The notes: generated from the letters alone by a model not told the origin. DNA of 64,000 bases from Sphagnum magellanicum (GCA_021904315.1 CM038919.1:5146001-5210000); one strand, 5' to 3'; positions 1 through 12,769 are shown, numbered from the stretch's first letter. Numbers and translations are program-made.

Positions 1-2215
1 GTGCTCCAGGTAATATTGGCACTAATTCTGACAGTGCTTTTGTTGCAAAGATTCTTTTCACCAAGCCAGTTTTGCTGGCATCAAAACTGATTGAAAGTTC
101 AATTTTGTTGTGCAAATGTGCAGGGATGCCTCTCTTTCACTGAAAATTGTGTGATACCCTCAGCTCACTCAGACTTCCTGCATCCATTCTCAAATGCAAG
201 GCCTATTGTTGCACCAGTTTTTCCTCAAGCCACCCAAGAGTTTGCAATGATGGGCTTGATTCTACTTGCAGACAAAAGCACAGAAACCATGGAAAAAATT
301 GTGGAAGCAGGTGGCATCCCGATATTGGTGAAGATGCTAGCTGCAACCGGGGGTAGAGGCAAGCTTGGAGCCAGCTGGAGTGAGGTACGCAATATGAAAG
401 TAGTTTTAAAACTTTCTGGAGTATGTCGGGCTTCTGATTCACCACAATGCTGAACTGGCCTGTAGTGCAAGCACACTATTACATCTCTTCCCCTTCATGT
501 AACCTTCTGGCATAATCAAGCATTTGGATGTTTACATTGTTAGCAATCTGAAACACTATCTGCTGACAGGGAGTTGCTTTGAAGCTTGGATCTTACAGTA
601 GTACTTTTTCACTCGAGAACTGAACAGTCATATAAATACAACTCCAAGTAGGCAGATGTAGGGGCTATCACCATTCACAATGCTGGAGATTCTGTTCTTC
701 CTTGTCTTCATCAGGTGTCTCATCCTCTCCATGACTGTGTTACAGATGGCAGCTGCAGCATTGTTGAGCTTGGCAGGGTGTGACAACGCCCGAGAAGAAA
801 TAATTCGGGTGGGTGGGATTGCATCCCTAGTTCAGGTTCTTAAGGGTGAGGGTGGTGCCTCAGCCTTCTCTCTCACAGGTACACTTCTTCACTATAGTGA
901 CATAATCTATTACACCATAATATGTGCACGCCATGTGTCTCAGTTGTCTTCATTTATATATTTTGAGTTTAGGACCAGAGTAGTTTCAAGATTTCAGATG
1001 CATTAAACTGTTAGGCCTATTTGTAGTGAAGTGCTGATGGTATATAGCTGTGCTTGGCTTTTTGTGAATGCCAGGGCTTGCTGCTATGGCACAGCTTCTA
1101 GGAGTACTTGCCCTTAACAACCAGGAGGCAAAGTTGCATATGGCAAAGGCAGGGGCTGTGAGGTGCCTTGTCGACATTCTGGTGGGAGGTGGGTGTCTAG
1201 CATGGGCAGCTGAAGGGGAGGGACGCACAAGAGAAGGCCCAGGGCTGGTAGCACTTGCCCAAGAAGCTGCTGCTGCAGCATTGGCCACAGTTGTCCTACA
1301 CTGCCCTGGCAATGCTGAAGCTGCTGTTGAAGCTGGTGTGATAGGCCCACTTGTGAGACTATTAGGCTCTCCTATCCCTGCTTCCAAGGTGGTTGGGGCA
1401 TCTGGGTCACCTGATAGTGGAGCAAGCTCAGCAGAAACTGGAGTAACACATGATAGCAACTCTAGGACAACAGATGTTACAGGGGAAGGAGGACCAGGGG
1501 CAGGACCAGAAACTGTGGAAAATTGTGCAACAGATTGGGAGGGAGGAAGTGGAGGGACTCGCATTGGAGGATCCTTAGCAGCAATGGCTGCACTTGGGAA
1601 CCTGGTGTCATGCTTCCCCCAGTGTCGGCATGAGATTGTAGATGCTGGAGGAATAATTAGGCTAGCCAATCTGCTACAGGATCAAGCAAGCCCAAAAGTC
1701 AAAGGGGAGAGCCCACCAGGTAGTGGAGTAGTCCAGGTTCCAGATATGGCTGCATGCCAAATCAAGTTACATGAAAGTGCTGCACTCGTGCTTGGATTGC
1801 TCACTGAAGGAGAAATAGGAGAGGCTCAAGAGCCTATTGGATTTCCTACTGATGAAATTAAGAGCTTAAGAGACCCATCCACAACTCCAAAGGGCAGCTT
1901 GTCTCTAGCAAGTATGCTCCACAGCTGTTTTATTACTATTGTGTGTCTGATTCAGCTCAAAATTCATCTTCATGTCATAAAGGCAAAATTAATCTGTTCC
2001 AAATGAAGTCTTACATTCATGTGCATGCAATGTAAGTTACCATGGAACATTGTTGCATGAGCTGTCACATGTGAAGTTGCTCATGGAGACAGGCCCATCA
2101 ACCTCAGTAAGGTACTAATCAAATCCATGGTACTTGATAAATCTTGACAGCAGCTCAGGCAGACGAAATGAATACTGATCAGGACTGTGACAACAAGAGG
2201 CAAGAACCAGCCCAG
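1..2215 (+). CDS. Armadillo-repeat protein, 3' exons (partial, spliced)
   Basis: I propose exons at 1-9, about 230-384 (218 and 239 are other possible starts), 746-878, 1075-1911 and 2151-2215. The GT/AG borders agree in phase from exon to exon: the codon split at 878/1075 gives Gly, and the one split at 1911/2151 gives Thr. The reading frame is open throughout. The product shows armadillo-type helices with the typical 'EAGGIPILVKML', 'VGGIASLVQVL', 'AGAVRCLVDIL', 'EAGVIGPLVRLL' and 'DAGGIIRLANLL' endings, that is, five repeat ends. Such repeats form a superhelical protein-binding scaffold; no enzymatic domain is visible. A Gly/Ser/Glu-rich loop of about 60 residues (around 1380-1560) separates two repeats. 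The N-terminus lies left of the window, and the C-terminal exon(s) after 2215 were not found. Repeat family is confident, exact gene identity is not. Confidence 0.72.
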
Positions 2216-4276
2216 GTATGTACAGTGTGAGGGTATTAGCAGGCAAGTTCAACCCTTCTACTCACCCCACTCTGCATCACAGGGTCACATCACCTCTCCT
2301 GCAAATAGATATGGTCCATCTTCCCACATGTTTTTGCCCTAACAACGGTTGATGCAGTATCACATGCAGGAACAGGAAGCAAAAGACCAGCTCGTTGAGT
2401 GACCTGTGAGTGTACCCCACTGTACAATATTTCAACAACCTGCTACAACCACCAAAGGAAGTTGCCAGACATCATCACAGAGTTCAAACAGCTTTCAACC
2501 TGGACCTTCAAGTTAGAACCTACCTTTCATGACCAGTATTTCATCAGAGTGAAGATCACCTGTGAAGACATCTGCCCAGCAGGTTGACACAATTTGATGT
2601 CTTCAAGCTGTGAATGTGGTCTTGCCTACATGCCTGCAGAGGCTGAGGTTGACCAAGCTGACAAGACCAGAGGCAATCATGTGACATCTTTTACACCAAA
2701 TGTCATCCAGAACAGTCCGCGACAGCACACAAATTCTCTCACTACACATGCTTTTGAAGCAACAGCTTTGGCAATTGGAATACACAGTTGCTCTCAAGAA
2801 ATGGTCGGAAAAACCTCATCTCCTAGGGAATGTATGCTCAACAGCCAATAGCAGCCATTCTGAGCAGAAACATGACAGAGTGTCTTCACCTGGAGGCACC
2901 TTAAATATTCTTGCAATGAACCAAGACAATCTACACGGCCTCTAGGAATGTGATGAATTCCTTGCAGACCCCCTTGAGATAAAAATGTGGCAGCAGAGGA
3001 TCCATGCTGCTGCAACTTTTCTGCATTCTGAAAGCTCTGGCAAGTGTCAGAAAATTGGACTCAAATGACCAAGTCAAGTTACCAAAGATTAAGCTAAACA
3101 AGCTGGACTAATCAGGAATTTAGCCAAGAAAAATTGCAGATCAGATGTGCAGGGAAAAAAACTATTGATACCACAAACTTTTGATCTTCAAATGATTGCA
3201 GTCTTCCCCTATATGACCTCATTCAGCATGTTCCAGGAAGGGTTCACCTCATGGCTTGTTTGGTACATATCTCTTAAAGCTGTGTTGAAATGATAGATTG
3301 CTTGTGTAGTCTCCCTGAGATGTTAGACCACTTTTGACATGATTTGCATTTCCTTTGTACAGAAGACCAAACATGTAAATTCTAATTAACAGACTACACA
3401 TGTAGACAACAAAGCAATCAAACCTCTCTGCCTAAACAAAATATCAACGAAGCTACAATTCCTTAGTCATAGTAAAGGTTATGTGACATTGTAAGGCAAC
3501 CAAATTGAACAATTGACAAATCAAAACTGTCACAAATTAGTTGAACAGCACACTCATAGAGATACCTCAAGGTTGAAATGCAGAGCATGGTTTTAAACTT
3601 CAAATTCCAAATCAATCGTTCCCAATGTTCAACTTTGCTTGCCTAGAAAATAGCCAACCAGAGTTTCAGGCTGGAAAAGTTACATGATAAATGTATGTCT
3701 GGAATACTGGCCCCAATAAAAAAGACAGAGCTGACACAAGGTGTATTGACATACCAAAATCTTGTATGTGTGTCACACAAGCCAACAAGATATACAAGAT
3801 TGTCAGAAGATATGTCACTATACCCAATCATCACAAGGTTGTACTCCCGGGATCTTCCACCTCTCAGCCTCCCACCCTTCTACTCCCTCTCCGCACTTTT
3901 TTGTTCCATCTCTCTTCCTCTGGGATTCTTCAATTTCCACCTTGTGACTGCTTGCTCGCTCTTCTTGAGGTGGAAAAGGACCTTGGTGGGGGTAGTTCTC
4001 CAGTCCTTTTGTGCTCCAGGTCCTCAAATATTCTGCTCATTAGGGTGAGCTCACCAGCACAAGGTGAATGATTGCCACCCTCTCATGATATAGCCCTTGA
4101 AAACAAATCCCCAACCCATCATTGTTGCCATCTACCTCTCTCTATCTCTATCTCACGCTCTCTCTCTCCCACCTCCTCCCCAACCTCTGACAGCTTAGCC
4201 TGGCAGCAGATATGAATATGCAGCTTACTAGATCCTTGTCTGTGGTGGTCTAGGAGCCTGTTACTCAGAAATGCTT
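2216..4276. other. Intergenic or downstream intron, no gene recognised
   Basis: A GT donor at 2216 suggests that the armadillo gene may continue, but I found no convincing next exon. Short open stretches around 2400-2950 and 3690-4070 have no recognisable domain. The last part, next to the 3' end of SMT2, is pyrimidine-rich. Confidence 0.4.
4131..4175. repeat. CT-rich microsatellite
   Basis: An imperfect (CT)n / (TCTA)n run lies about 100 bases beyond the SMT2 stop codon. It is simple-sequence DNA with no coding content. Confidence 0.7.
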
Positions 4277-5356
4277 CTAAGGCTTCCGGCAGACTAAGAG
4301 GTGCATGGGGCTGAAGATGCCAGTCTCGCCTCCCCGGGTTAGATGCAATGCAGTCTTGAACAACATCTCATGCACATCTACCACGCCCTGGGGTGCAATA
4401 CCTAGAAAGGACAAAAGGGCAATCACCACATGGTTGCGGTAATACGACAGCCGACCCATCTTCAGTCTCTTCCACCAGGGATGAGCCGGGGGCAATGCCA
4501 AGTCTCTGTCCTGCAACACTTCGAATCCGGCTGCTTTGGCAATCTCTCCCACCTCCTTGTAACTCCGCAATCCCGGGAGGGCATCCCCGTGTTCAATGCC
4601 ATGGATGATTTCCACATGCTCCGCATTGTCGGCCCTAAACTGGGGAGTCGTCACCCACTCATAGGTTACGTACAGATGCCCCGGTTTCAACACACGGAAA
4701 ACCTCGGCGTACACGTCCTGTAGCACGGGCGCATGGCAAGTCGCTTCGATGGAGTAGGCACCGTCGAAGCTATTGTCTTCGAACGGCATGTTCATGAAGT
4801 CCCCGCACACCACTTCGCAGAGATGATCCAGACCCGCCTTCTTGTTATGGCTCCTCGCACGAGCCACCTGATAATCATTGATGGTGATTCCGGTGACATG
4901 AGACTGCGAATGCTCCGCAATTGCACGCATGGGTCCGCCCACTCCGCACCCGACGTCCACCACCCGCTGCCCTGGTTTCAGCTGCAATAGATCAGCCACC
5001 TTCTCCTCGTGCAACCGCGTCTCATCCCGGTGCGATTTCCCAGGCACGGCAGGCGAGAAATGGAAGCTCTGTCCCCAACCCCATTCATAAATATCCGTCA
5101 CCAGGTTATAGAAAGTGTCTACCAGATTAGGCACATTCCCAGGAGTTTCGATCTGCTTCGGCTTCTCGAAAAACGCCGCGTACTGATGATAGTGCGACTT
5201 AACCTGCTCCCTTGTCAGACTCCCACCACCCAGCTCCACGGCACGCTTCCCTTTCTGTTCGGCAGCACCCGCAATGCACAGCGCGTAGTAAAATCCGGCA
5301 GCTATCACGCCTGCAAGTCCCACCATGCCCCAACCAGCCACACTCCCAACTTCCAT
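4277..5356 (-). CDS. SMT2: 24-methylenesterol C-methyltransferase (SMT2 type)
   Basis: An intact single-exon gene of 359 residues ending in TAG. The enzyme transfers a methyl group from S-adenosylmethionine to C24(1) of 24-methylene sterols, the second side-chain alkylation that leads to 24-ethyl sterols such as sitosterol, at the ER membrane. From the ATG at 5356: a hydrophobic N-terminal anchor (about residues 5-28), then 'EQKGKRAVEL', the sterol-binding motif YEWGWG (90-95), SAM motif I around DVGCGVGGP (134-142), IEATCHAP (203-210), YEWVTT (232-237), and the C-terminal ending GGETGIFSPMH...CRKP. The anchor followed by the KGKRAV segment, and the lack of introns, fit SMT2 rather than SMT1 (cycloartenol methyltransferase). 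The frame is open upstream to 5440, but the only upstream start-like codon there is GTG, so the ATG at 5356 is chosen. All key motifs are present, so it is probably functional. Confidence 0.93.
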   Translation of the reverse strand: MEVGSVAGWGMVGLAGVIAAGFYYALCIAGAAEQKGKRAVELGGGSLTREQVKSHYHQYAAFFEKPKQIETPGNVPNLVDTFYNLVTDIYEWGWGQSFHFSPAVPGKSHRDETRLHEEKVADLLQLKPGQRVVDVGCGVGGPMRAIAEHSQSHVTGITINDYQVARARSHNKKAGLDHLCEVVCGDFMNMPFEDNSFDGAYSIEATCHAPVLQDVYAEVFRVLKPGHLYVTYEWVTTPQFRADNAEHVEIIHGIEHGDALPGLRSYKEVGEIAKAAGFEVLQDRDLALPPAHPWWKRLKMGRLSYYRNHVVIALLSFLGIAPQGVVDVHEMLFKTALHLTRGGETGIFSPMHLLVCRKP

Positions 5357-5830
5357 TCTTCCGTAACCGGGACTCCCACCTTCCCCGACACCAGCTTCTT
5401 TTCTCCTTGTCCTTCCTGCTCTTTCCTTGCAGAGCTTCACTAATATTTCATCCCCACCTCACGCATGATTCTCCCCCCACCCACCCGCGACGGTTTGCAA
5501 GCACTGCTTGCCACCAGGCATTTAAGCTCAAGCGCGCGCGAGAGTACGAGGACTAGGATCCTTCACACTTTGCTCCGCGAGACAGCGCCGCCTACAAGGA
5601 GGCGGAGTGGCAGGAGGGGGGGGGCCAAGCAAAAGCCCTACGATCGAAGCTAAGCTGCGGGAGGTCAAGACGAGAGCAGAGTGGGAGGCAACGCCTAGGC
5701 GGCAGGCGGCGAGCGGTGGAGGCAGAGATTAGGCTAGGCTGCCCGGCCTCTCCTAGGCTAGGCTTGGTCTAGGAGGACGCTGAGCGGTGAGCTGACAGCT
5801 TGTGCTCGGCGCAAGGCCCATGTCCGCCAT
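5357..5830 (-). promoter_or_regulatory. GC-rich 5' flank / 5' UTR and promoter of SMT2
   Basis: The stretch just upstream of the SMT2 ATG is clearly richer in G+C and CpG than the AT-rich DNA that begins near 5840. This fits a CpG-containing promoter and leader. No convincing TATA box was found and the transcription start is unknown. Function is inferred from position and composition only. Confidence 0.4.
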
Positions 5831-7979
5831 CCACACATGTATCATCCATGTTCCTATGTATCCATGTGCCCAGGTATGGATGTACATATCAATTTATGGA
5901 GTTCACTTATTATCCATTCATTCAGGTTATGAAAGATTATGTGTGTAACATCAAAATGGGTTACTAGGGTTAGAAGTTGAAAATAATAATAACTAGTGTA
6001 GCATGTGTGGTTGGCCCAAGTTTGAACTCATTAGTAAACTAATTTTTCTTTTCAAAAGAGGAAATTTAATTGTAATTTTTCCAATCACAAAAACTTCTCA
6101 AAATTCAATATCTCTCACACTTGAGGTCTAAAAATTTTCAATTCATCTTCCTTAAATCCTACTCACTAAACGTTTTCCCACAATGCCAAAAACACACCCA
6201 AATTCCCTTATAATTTTCAGTTTTGACTTAAATGAATTTTCAGTGAAAATTTTGTTCAATATTCAATTTCTTCTTCATCATACACCAAAACATGATGAAA
6301 CCAAGGCAATGCACCCCTATTCATCAAGGGCTTTCCAATGGTACCAAGAGCATGGCAATTGGCATTGTTGTTTGGGCGATCAACATGACAAACAAAACAA
6401 ACTATGTTATTTCATTCACAAATACGGCTTCTAGGTAGAAGGATGGGGAAGCATAGGAAATAAATAATACAATAAATGGACCTTACTTTGAAAATCTTTT
6501 GACTATGAACCTAGACTTGGATTCATGAATTATGTAGTTAATTATTTTGGGTTAGGCATAATTGAAAGTTAATTTTGTGGACTTGATTAGATCCTAGAAA
6601 TAAATTTCAAATAATTTAATTCATCTATAGAAAGATGATCATTTTAAAAGTTTAATATGTGATATAATATTATGAATTGTAGTTGATGAATGAAAATGTT
6701 TGGAAGATGTTTTTAGGTGTAGATGAATGAGGTTAATAATTCATCCAATCCTCCCTTCAAATATATAATAGGTTGTGGGTGGAACTTTAGACTCACATTC
6801 TCTCCTTTGCATCATTTCATGTTGTTAGGTTGTTATTAAACCTTGGGAATAAGCCTTTGTGTAATGAACTCATTCACAATAAATTTATGTGCAATTTTGA
6901 TTATGAAATGTTCACAAAAGGAAACATATGTGTCTTTGGTGAATGAACCCCATGAACCAAGGTTTTTAAATGTGTGTGGTTAATTCCCCATTGAATGTAA
7001 CCCACATGAAAACCAAGTTTTCGGCATCTATGTGATCCTAGCCCAAAAACAAATGCCCACACTCTTCCATTACTCCTAAATCCTTAAACATTAAAATCTT
7101 TAACATGTCATTTTTCACTTGGTTGCATTTTTTCAATTTCAACTACCCTTTTTCATTTTAATTTGACCAATGCCAATTGATGATTGTGGAAAATACACAA
7201 GATAAAAGCATATTAAAGTTTTACATACATAAAGATTTGTGCCAATTTCCATAGTATAGTTGGAAGACACTATAATATTTCCTCCACATGGTAATCATTA
7301 GATAAGGTGGTTCATTTTTTGCATCACATTGGACTTTTTATGAAATGTACTTTATTCAAATGCCATAAACATATGGTGAAATCATCAATGTGACAAAAAA
7401 ATTATGGATTTAGATTGTCAACTTGAATAAGAATATGTAGAAAATGATGAATTTCAATAAATATATGACAAACATACAGTAATGGACTTTTAAAATGAAA
7501 CCATGGATTGTGGTTTCAAATATGTATGAAAATTCAAATGCATTTTTCAATATCCTTTCATCTTCAAATTCGTATAGGGGTTCAATAAATCATACATGTT
7601 AGAGAAACAAACATGAATTATTTTTTAAATAACAACAATTTGAAGCAACAGCTATGGACTTTTGAGTGACAAAATTTGGATTTTATTTTCAATAGTCCCC
7701 CTCTCAATCTTTTTTTGTTATTTTTCCCTAATAGATATGCCAAAGAGTTGTTTAACTGGCCTTTTGTTCATCTGAATTTTGTTAGTTCATTAATCACTAC
7801 ATAACCCACATTTAATGTAGGTTTTTTGGGGCTCTTTCATTTTAATGTTAAAATATGCACTTTTGAGAGTGTCAAGCATAGTCATTTTTTATATTGGTGG
7901 TTTTCACAACACATTAGGAATGGTCATCATGTTTCCTATCCATACTTTGCATTTGTTCTATCATGGTTGGGTTAATTGA
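5831..7979. other. AT-rich non-coding DNA
   Basis: Composition drops abruptly to AT-rich after the SMT2 promoter. I see no gene, only short chance open frames (for example 6183-6434) with no domain and no splice context. Confidence 0.5.
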
Positions 7980-8006
7980 GGGGGGGGGGGGGGGGGGGGG
8001 GGGGGG
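7980..8006. repeat. Poly-G tract (27 G)
   Basis: An uninterrupted run of G. It may be a real G-tract or a place where the assembly length is unreliable. Confidence 0.95.
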
Positions 8007-8160
8007 AGTTCAAACAAAATGTTTCCATCAAATTCTTGAGGAAATGAAGTTATTAAAACAATTTTGAAAGTATCAAAATCAATGTCTTAGATCGCATTTT
8101 TACATCATGACACCTTTTTCATCTTTTGTAAGTAATCAATGACACTTTGGGTCTATGAGT

Positions 8161-8500
8161 TTGATTCTACATATAATGAAGGTGAAGCAAAAAAAACAAG
8201 TGCAAATTGAGATGATGACAAAATATCAAATGGCATTGGGAGATAAACAAGTGTAGATTGAAATGGCAACTAAATATCAAATGATATTGGGATAAAAATA
8301 GGTGTAGATTGAGATGGTGACTAAAGATCAAATGGTATTAGGACAAAAACAGGTGCAAATTGAGATGGCGTCTAAAGAACATATGTGTTTGGGAGAAAAA
8401 TAGGTGCAAATTGAGATGATGACATAACATCAAATGACACTAAGAGAGAAATAATTACAATTGTAAGATGATGACAAAACATCAAATGGCACTAGGGTGG
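8161..8500 (+). pseudogene. Decayed coding tandem repeat, 51-bp unit (17 residues)
   Basis: Five full units start at 8197, 8248, 8299, 8350 and 8401, each exactly 51 bp, and a sixth follows with a one-base shift. Because 51 is a multiple of three, one frame runs through all units. Unit 1 reads QVQIEMMTKYQMALGDK, and unit 4 QVQIEMASKEHMCLGEK. The conserved core is V-x-IEM-x-(T/S)K-x-x-M-x-LG-x-K. There are no indels within the five units. All damage is point change: stop codons stand mostly where other units have CAA or CAG. The frame extends upstream to an ATG at 8176. I know no family with this repeat. The pattern of hydrophobic and charged residues could form a helix or coiled coil. It looks like the remains of a repeat protein, perhaps transposon-borne, now dead. 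Confidence 0.6.
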
Positions 8501-8757
8501 GAAAACATTTTGTACTTATAGACAAAATATGTAAAGCTTAACAAGGTTGGTCACTACCTAGGATATGAAGCATGTGGTTGATGTGGTCCTTCTTGAGTCA
8601 AAGACCTTAAAATAATACCACATTGCATTTTATAGGACTTGCAAGAAGAACTAAACATGGAAACACCATCACACTGCCATCATTTGTGTCATCATAGAGG
8701 TCAAAGACAAGTTAAGAATTAAGAGGTTCAACTTTCACTTATATAATAAGTTGTTTT

Positions 8758-9135
8758 GTTTCATTACTACAAATCATGACTTTTTCAACTGGAAATTTTG
8801 ACCAAAAAGTACCTTTATCAGACACTAATAAAAAAAACCACCTCGGTCATTTTGGTCAAGGCATTTTTGACATGACTAATTTGACTAGTGATCTTTTTAA
8901 CTAGTCGAATGGTGGATTATTTGACTAGTCAAATTAGCCAACAAAAATTTTGGGCAACAACTTTTTTGGGTCAGTTTTTAAATTTTTAAAATGTGTACTA
9001 AAAAATTTTAATTAAATGTAGGTAGGTGGGTCATAAAATAGGTTCATAGGTAGATGTTAGTTACCCACCTATAGGGCCTTAATCATAGATGTCCTTTATG
9101 ATTGGATTTCCAGTCATAAAGTGAGTCATAAATTT
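8758..9135 (+). mobile_element. Possible transposon end with GACTA motif cluster
   Basis: It begins with a motif CATTACTACAAATCATGAC (8763 on) that recurs, nearly unchanged, at about 18972. Many TGACTAG/GACTAG motifs follow in both orientations (8870-8935). Clusters of short motifs near an end are typical of subterminal regions of CACTA elements, and the CATTAC start resembles their CACTA end. No target-site duplication or partner end was found, so this is tentative. Confidence 0.3.
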
Positions 9136-9139
9136 TGGA

Positions 9140-9470
9140 ATTTTTACTAGTGATTCTAGGTTATTTTACCATAGGCCATTATTAGATATCCTATTGTAAG
9201 CTATTGTTGGCTATTTTAAGTTATTTTACCTTAAACTATTTGCTAATATTTTATCATAAGCTATTTTTGACTATCTTATCATAGGTTTTTAGAATTATTT
9301 TATTGTAGGTCATTGTTGGTTATTTTAGATTAGTTTTTATTGGCTATTTTTGGCTATTCTGGGTTATTTTTGGTTATTTTTGGTTATTATATTGTAGGCT
9401 ATTGTTGGTTTTATAGGTTATTTTACTAAAATTATTATTATTTATTTTAAATTATTATACCTTAGGATAA
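9140..9470. repeat. Degenerate minisatellite (TATTTTAGGTTATTTTACCATAGGC-like)
   Basis: About ten imperfect units of roughly 25-30 bp are built from GGCTATTTT, GGTTATTTT and TACCATAGG/TATTGTAGG words. At about 9430-9510 the orientation switches and the complementary words (AATAACCTAAGGTA) appear, so the right end is a loose inverted repeat. It is related, in opposite orientation, to the array at 33425-33870. Confidence 0.7.
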
Positions 9471-9509
9471 AATAACATATAATAGTTTAAAGTAAAATAA
9501 CCTAAGGTA

Positions 9510-12500
9510 TAACTTAAAGTTAGTAAATAGTTTAGTTAAAATAATTTAAAGTAAAAAACTAAGTTAATAAATTATGATAAAACATATGATGCTTTAAAAG
9601 TATAATAATTTATTATAATTTAGGTATAACATAAAACATAATAATTCAAAATAGTTTATATTAGCATGTCATCACAAACTTATTAGGCTTCATAGGTTCG
9701 TACAAATGTTGTTATGAAATTCAATTATTATAAGTTCATACAAAAATCATACAAATTTCATGTTATGGTTGATATGAATGATATTTTTATGTATTCAATA
9801 TCTTAAGTATTCAAATAGATGAAACATTATTTTTGAGTGACATATGTGAATGTTCATGTTTAATACACAAAAATCGCATAGTTTTATTTAAAATTACATC
9901 ATGATAATTGCATAGATTTAGTTAAAATGTAAATCATACGTACTTCACATCAAAACATCACAAGTAGAAAAGACATCATTTATATAGAAGTAATATGTAT
10001 ATTTTTTGTGCCACTTTTACACTTTGAAGTTCATGAATTTTGCATAGACATATTGTTTTACAATTTTTGCTCATATTTTATTAAAATTTCATGATATTGT
10101 ATGTTTGTGATGATAATAACTTAGCGTATAACTTAGAATATTTAAGGTATTCAAAACAACATAAAAAAAACACCTATTTATCATAGTAAATTATAATAAT
10201 GAATTATGTTAACTAGTATTAAAACATGATGTTTGTAAGTGACCCTAAAGTGAAAATACTTTAACCAAGGTGAAATCACCAAGGTGTAATGATTTTTTTT
10301 CACTTTTAAGATCTCATAATGATGTAGGCCAATGAATTACACCCAATTTTTGTGCTAGTGGGTGTACAACTCGTTTAAAGAAAATTTGATTTAATGCATT
10401 TAACACTTTGGAGTGTGTTTATTTGTGATACAAGCATGGGTGAATTTTTTTGGGTTTATTAGAAAAAATAAACTAGTTATTATTGGAAAGGACATTCATC
10501 ACAAATTTTATGAGCCAAAATTTGATAATAATAATAGTGCAATTTTTTTTTCATAAGTTCATATGGAATAGACATAAATGTCATTCATCTATTTATATTG
10601 TTTGAACATTGATGTCATGTGCATTGTTTAAACACGAATGTCATATGCCTATTCGTATTTTTAAAACATGGATGTTGTATGTATATTTGTGTTGTTTACA
10701 CACAAAAGTTGTGCACATGACTTTTGTGTTAAATAATGCACGACATTCATGTTTTAACAATATGAGCTTATGAAGTAACAAATTTGGAATGAATTTGGAA
10801 TGAACCCATGAAGCTTATAAATTTGTGATGTTGGCACAATTTGTATCAATACATTCAAAGAAAATAAAAGTATTGAATGCCATTCCAAAGCAAATTAACA
10901 AGTCAAATTTTGCAAACATACAAAAGACATTACACATATGTGCATACACCTAGTGTCATGTGCATATATGAAATTCAATGGATGACATCATTCCTCTATA
11001 ATATCAAAAGATTTTTTGTCATCAACATAATGCTTTTATGTCCACAAAAACATTCAACTCTTCAAAAATTACCCATGCAAAATCTAGAATCTTTATTTTT
11101 AGATGCCAAGAACTCTTCATAATCTTCACTACCCTCTACACAATAATGGAATACAAGCCCTCTTGCTCCACTTGTTTAGGCAAAAAGAAATAAGGAGGTG
11201 GATTAGGGGGTAAATTATCCAAAATCAACTACACAAGCCCATGGCTAAATCACCACCAACAAAAAAAAATCAATATGTTAGCATATGATATTTTGAAGGA
11301 CATTAATTATATGAAAATTTAAAAACATTGATTTTTTTTGCAAATATGGGACATAGTCACTAAAAAGGCATGTTGATGTTCAAACCAAGCTTGCATGTTG
11401 CTTTAGGAACAAGTGATTATAATTAGTATGAAAGAGGTGGGCTTATGGATGGAGTAACCATGGAATGCACCACAGTGCCAACATTTTGTTCCAATGTAAA
11501 CAAATAGGTAGTGTATAAAGTTTTGTTCCCCGTTAAACCAAATACATGATGGCTTTATTCATGCGCAACTTGATGAAAGTTGATCCTACAACATAATAGG
11601 TGCATGGTTTTTAATTTTTGCAAGCAAAAATTAAGAATTTACTATATTAATGAAACATTTGAATCGAATTGAAGATTCAACACAAACATGTGCCAACTAT
11701 GAGATCCAATATCCTTGAGCCAAGAGGCAAACATGTCTCCAACAACACTTGCATGAATGCAGGACTATGATCTCTTGCACCTCTCCAAGCTTCTTATGAT
11801 GTCTTCATGGGCAAACAACCATTTGGAAGATGATTTTAAATTGTATCCAACTCGATAGGATCTACAAGTGGATCAACTAATTAGTGAGACTCATGAAACT
11901 TGAAGGATCCCCTAGGCTTAGTGAGGACATTTGCATGAAAGAACAATGTCTGCTACAAAAAACTACATCAATGCACTTGAATTCCATAGAATACATGGAC
12001 ATATGATTAAGACTTAATCAACAAACTGAATATGGAAGAAGTGTGAGTATACAATACCTTTCTTGATTTAATGTGCATAGGGATGTTGTTGATGCATGTA
12101 TATTCTTTGGCAAGGATCAAAACCTTACTACCCCTTGCACAAAAAAAACAATTCCATGGCAGATGCATCATTAAAACTTTGCATTGTCATCCAACAAGTC
12201 ATTAACCATTGAGAATGCATATTCCTGATAACATTTTGTCAAATGAATTCCAAGGTGGCATTTGCATGCCATCCAAACAACCATGGATTGGCATTCTTCT
12301 TAGACAATCAACAATAATCATGTCCACATAAGATTATATAAAAACACCATCCACAATGCTAGACTACAATCTTAGCAACTGCATGTGCAAACAAGCCAAG
12401 CAAAAAAATGCACTAGCATAAGACATTCTATGTGTAGAAGGAAATTCCAATTAATTTTTTTCCAAAACATGAAAATGACCTTACATTCTTTAAAAACACC

Positions 12501-12765
12501 ATCAATTCTTTGAGGGCCAAGTGTGCGGATTCGAGAGCCTCAACAACATCAAATAAATGATATGGGATGATCTTCATTTGATAATTCCCAAGATTGTGAG
12601 AAACAAAGGTATTACATCATATGGGTGACATTATTATTTCCTGGGAACACTTGTAATCAAAACCATTGTGTGGATGGGAACCTTTGTTCAAGCATGGAAC
12701 CACCATGGGCACCAATAGAATAGTCACCCACATTTGTATCCACTTTTTTTCATTTTTGTCCCTTG
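9510..12765. other. AT-rich DNA with no recognised gene
   Basis: Long AT-rich sequence with no domain. From about 11900 to 12765 the minus strand may still be an extension of the decayed gene at 12770-14664 (short coding-like pieces between many stops), but I could not carry the frame with confidence. Confidence 0.4.
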
Positions 12766-12769
12766 CCTT

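Noticed and set aside
986-1669. Minus-strand open frame of 227 residues opposite the armadillo exon
   Set aside because: It is Ala/Ser/Pro-rich with no domain. The plus strand has armadillo repeats and phase-consistent splice sites.
5357-5440. Longer SMT2 protein starting at 5440
   Set aside because: The codon at 5440 is GTG, not ATG, and the extra residues are not typical of SMT2. The ATG at 5356 gives the usual N-terminal anchor.
4393-5653. Plus-strand open frames over the SMT2 gene
   Set aside because: They are shadows of the minus-strand SMT2 gene, which has all family motifs. The plus-strand translations have none.
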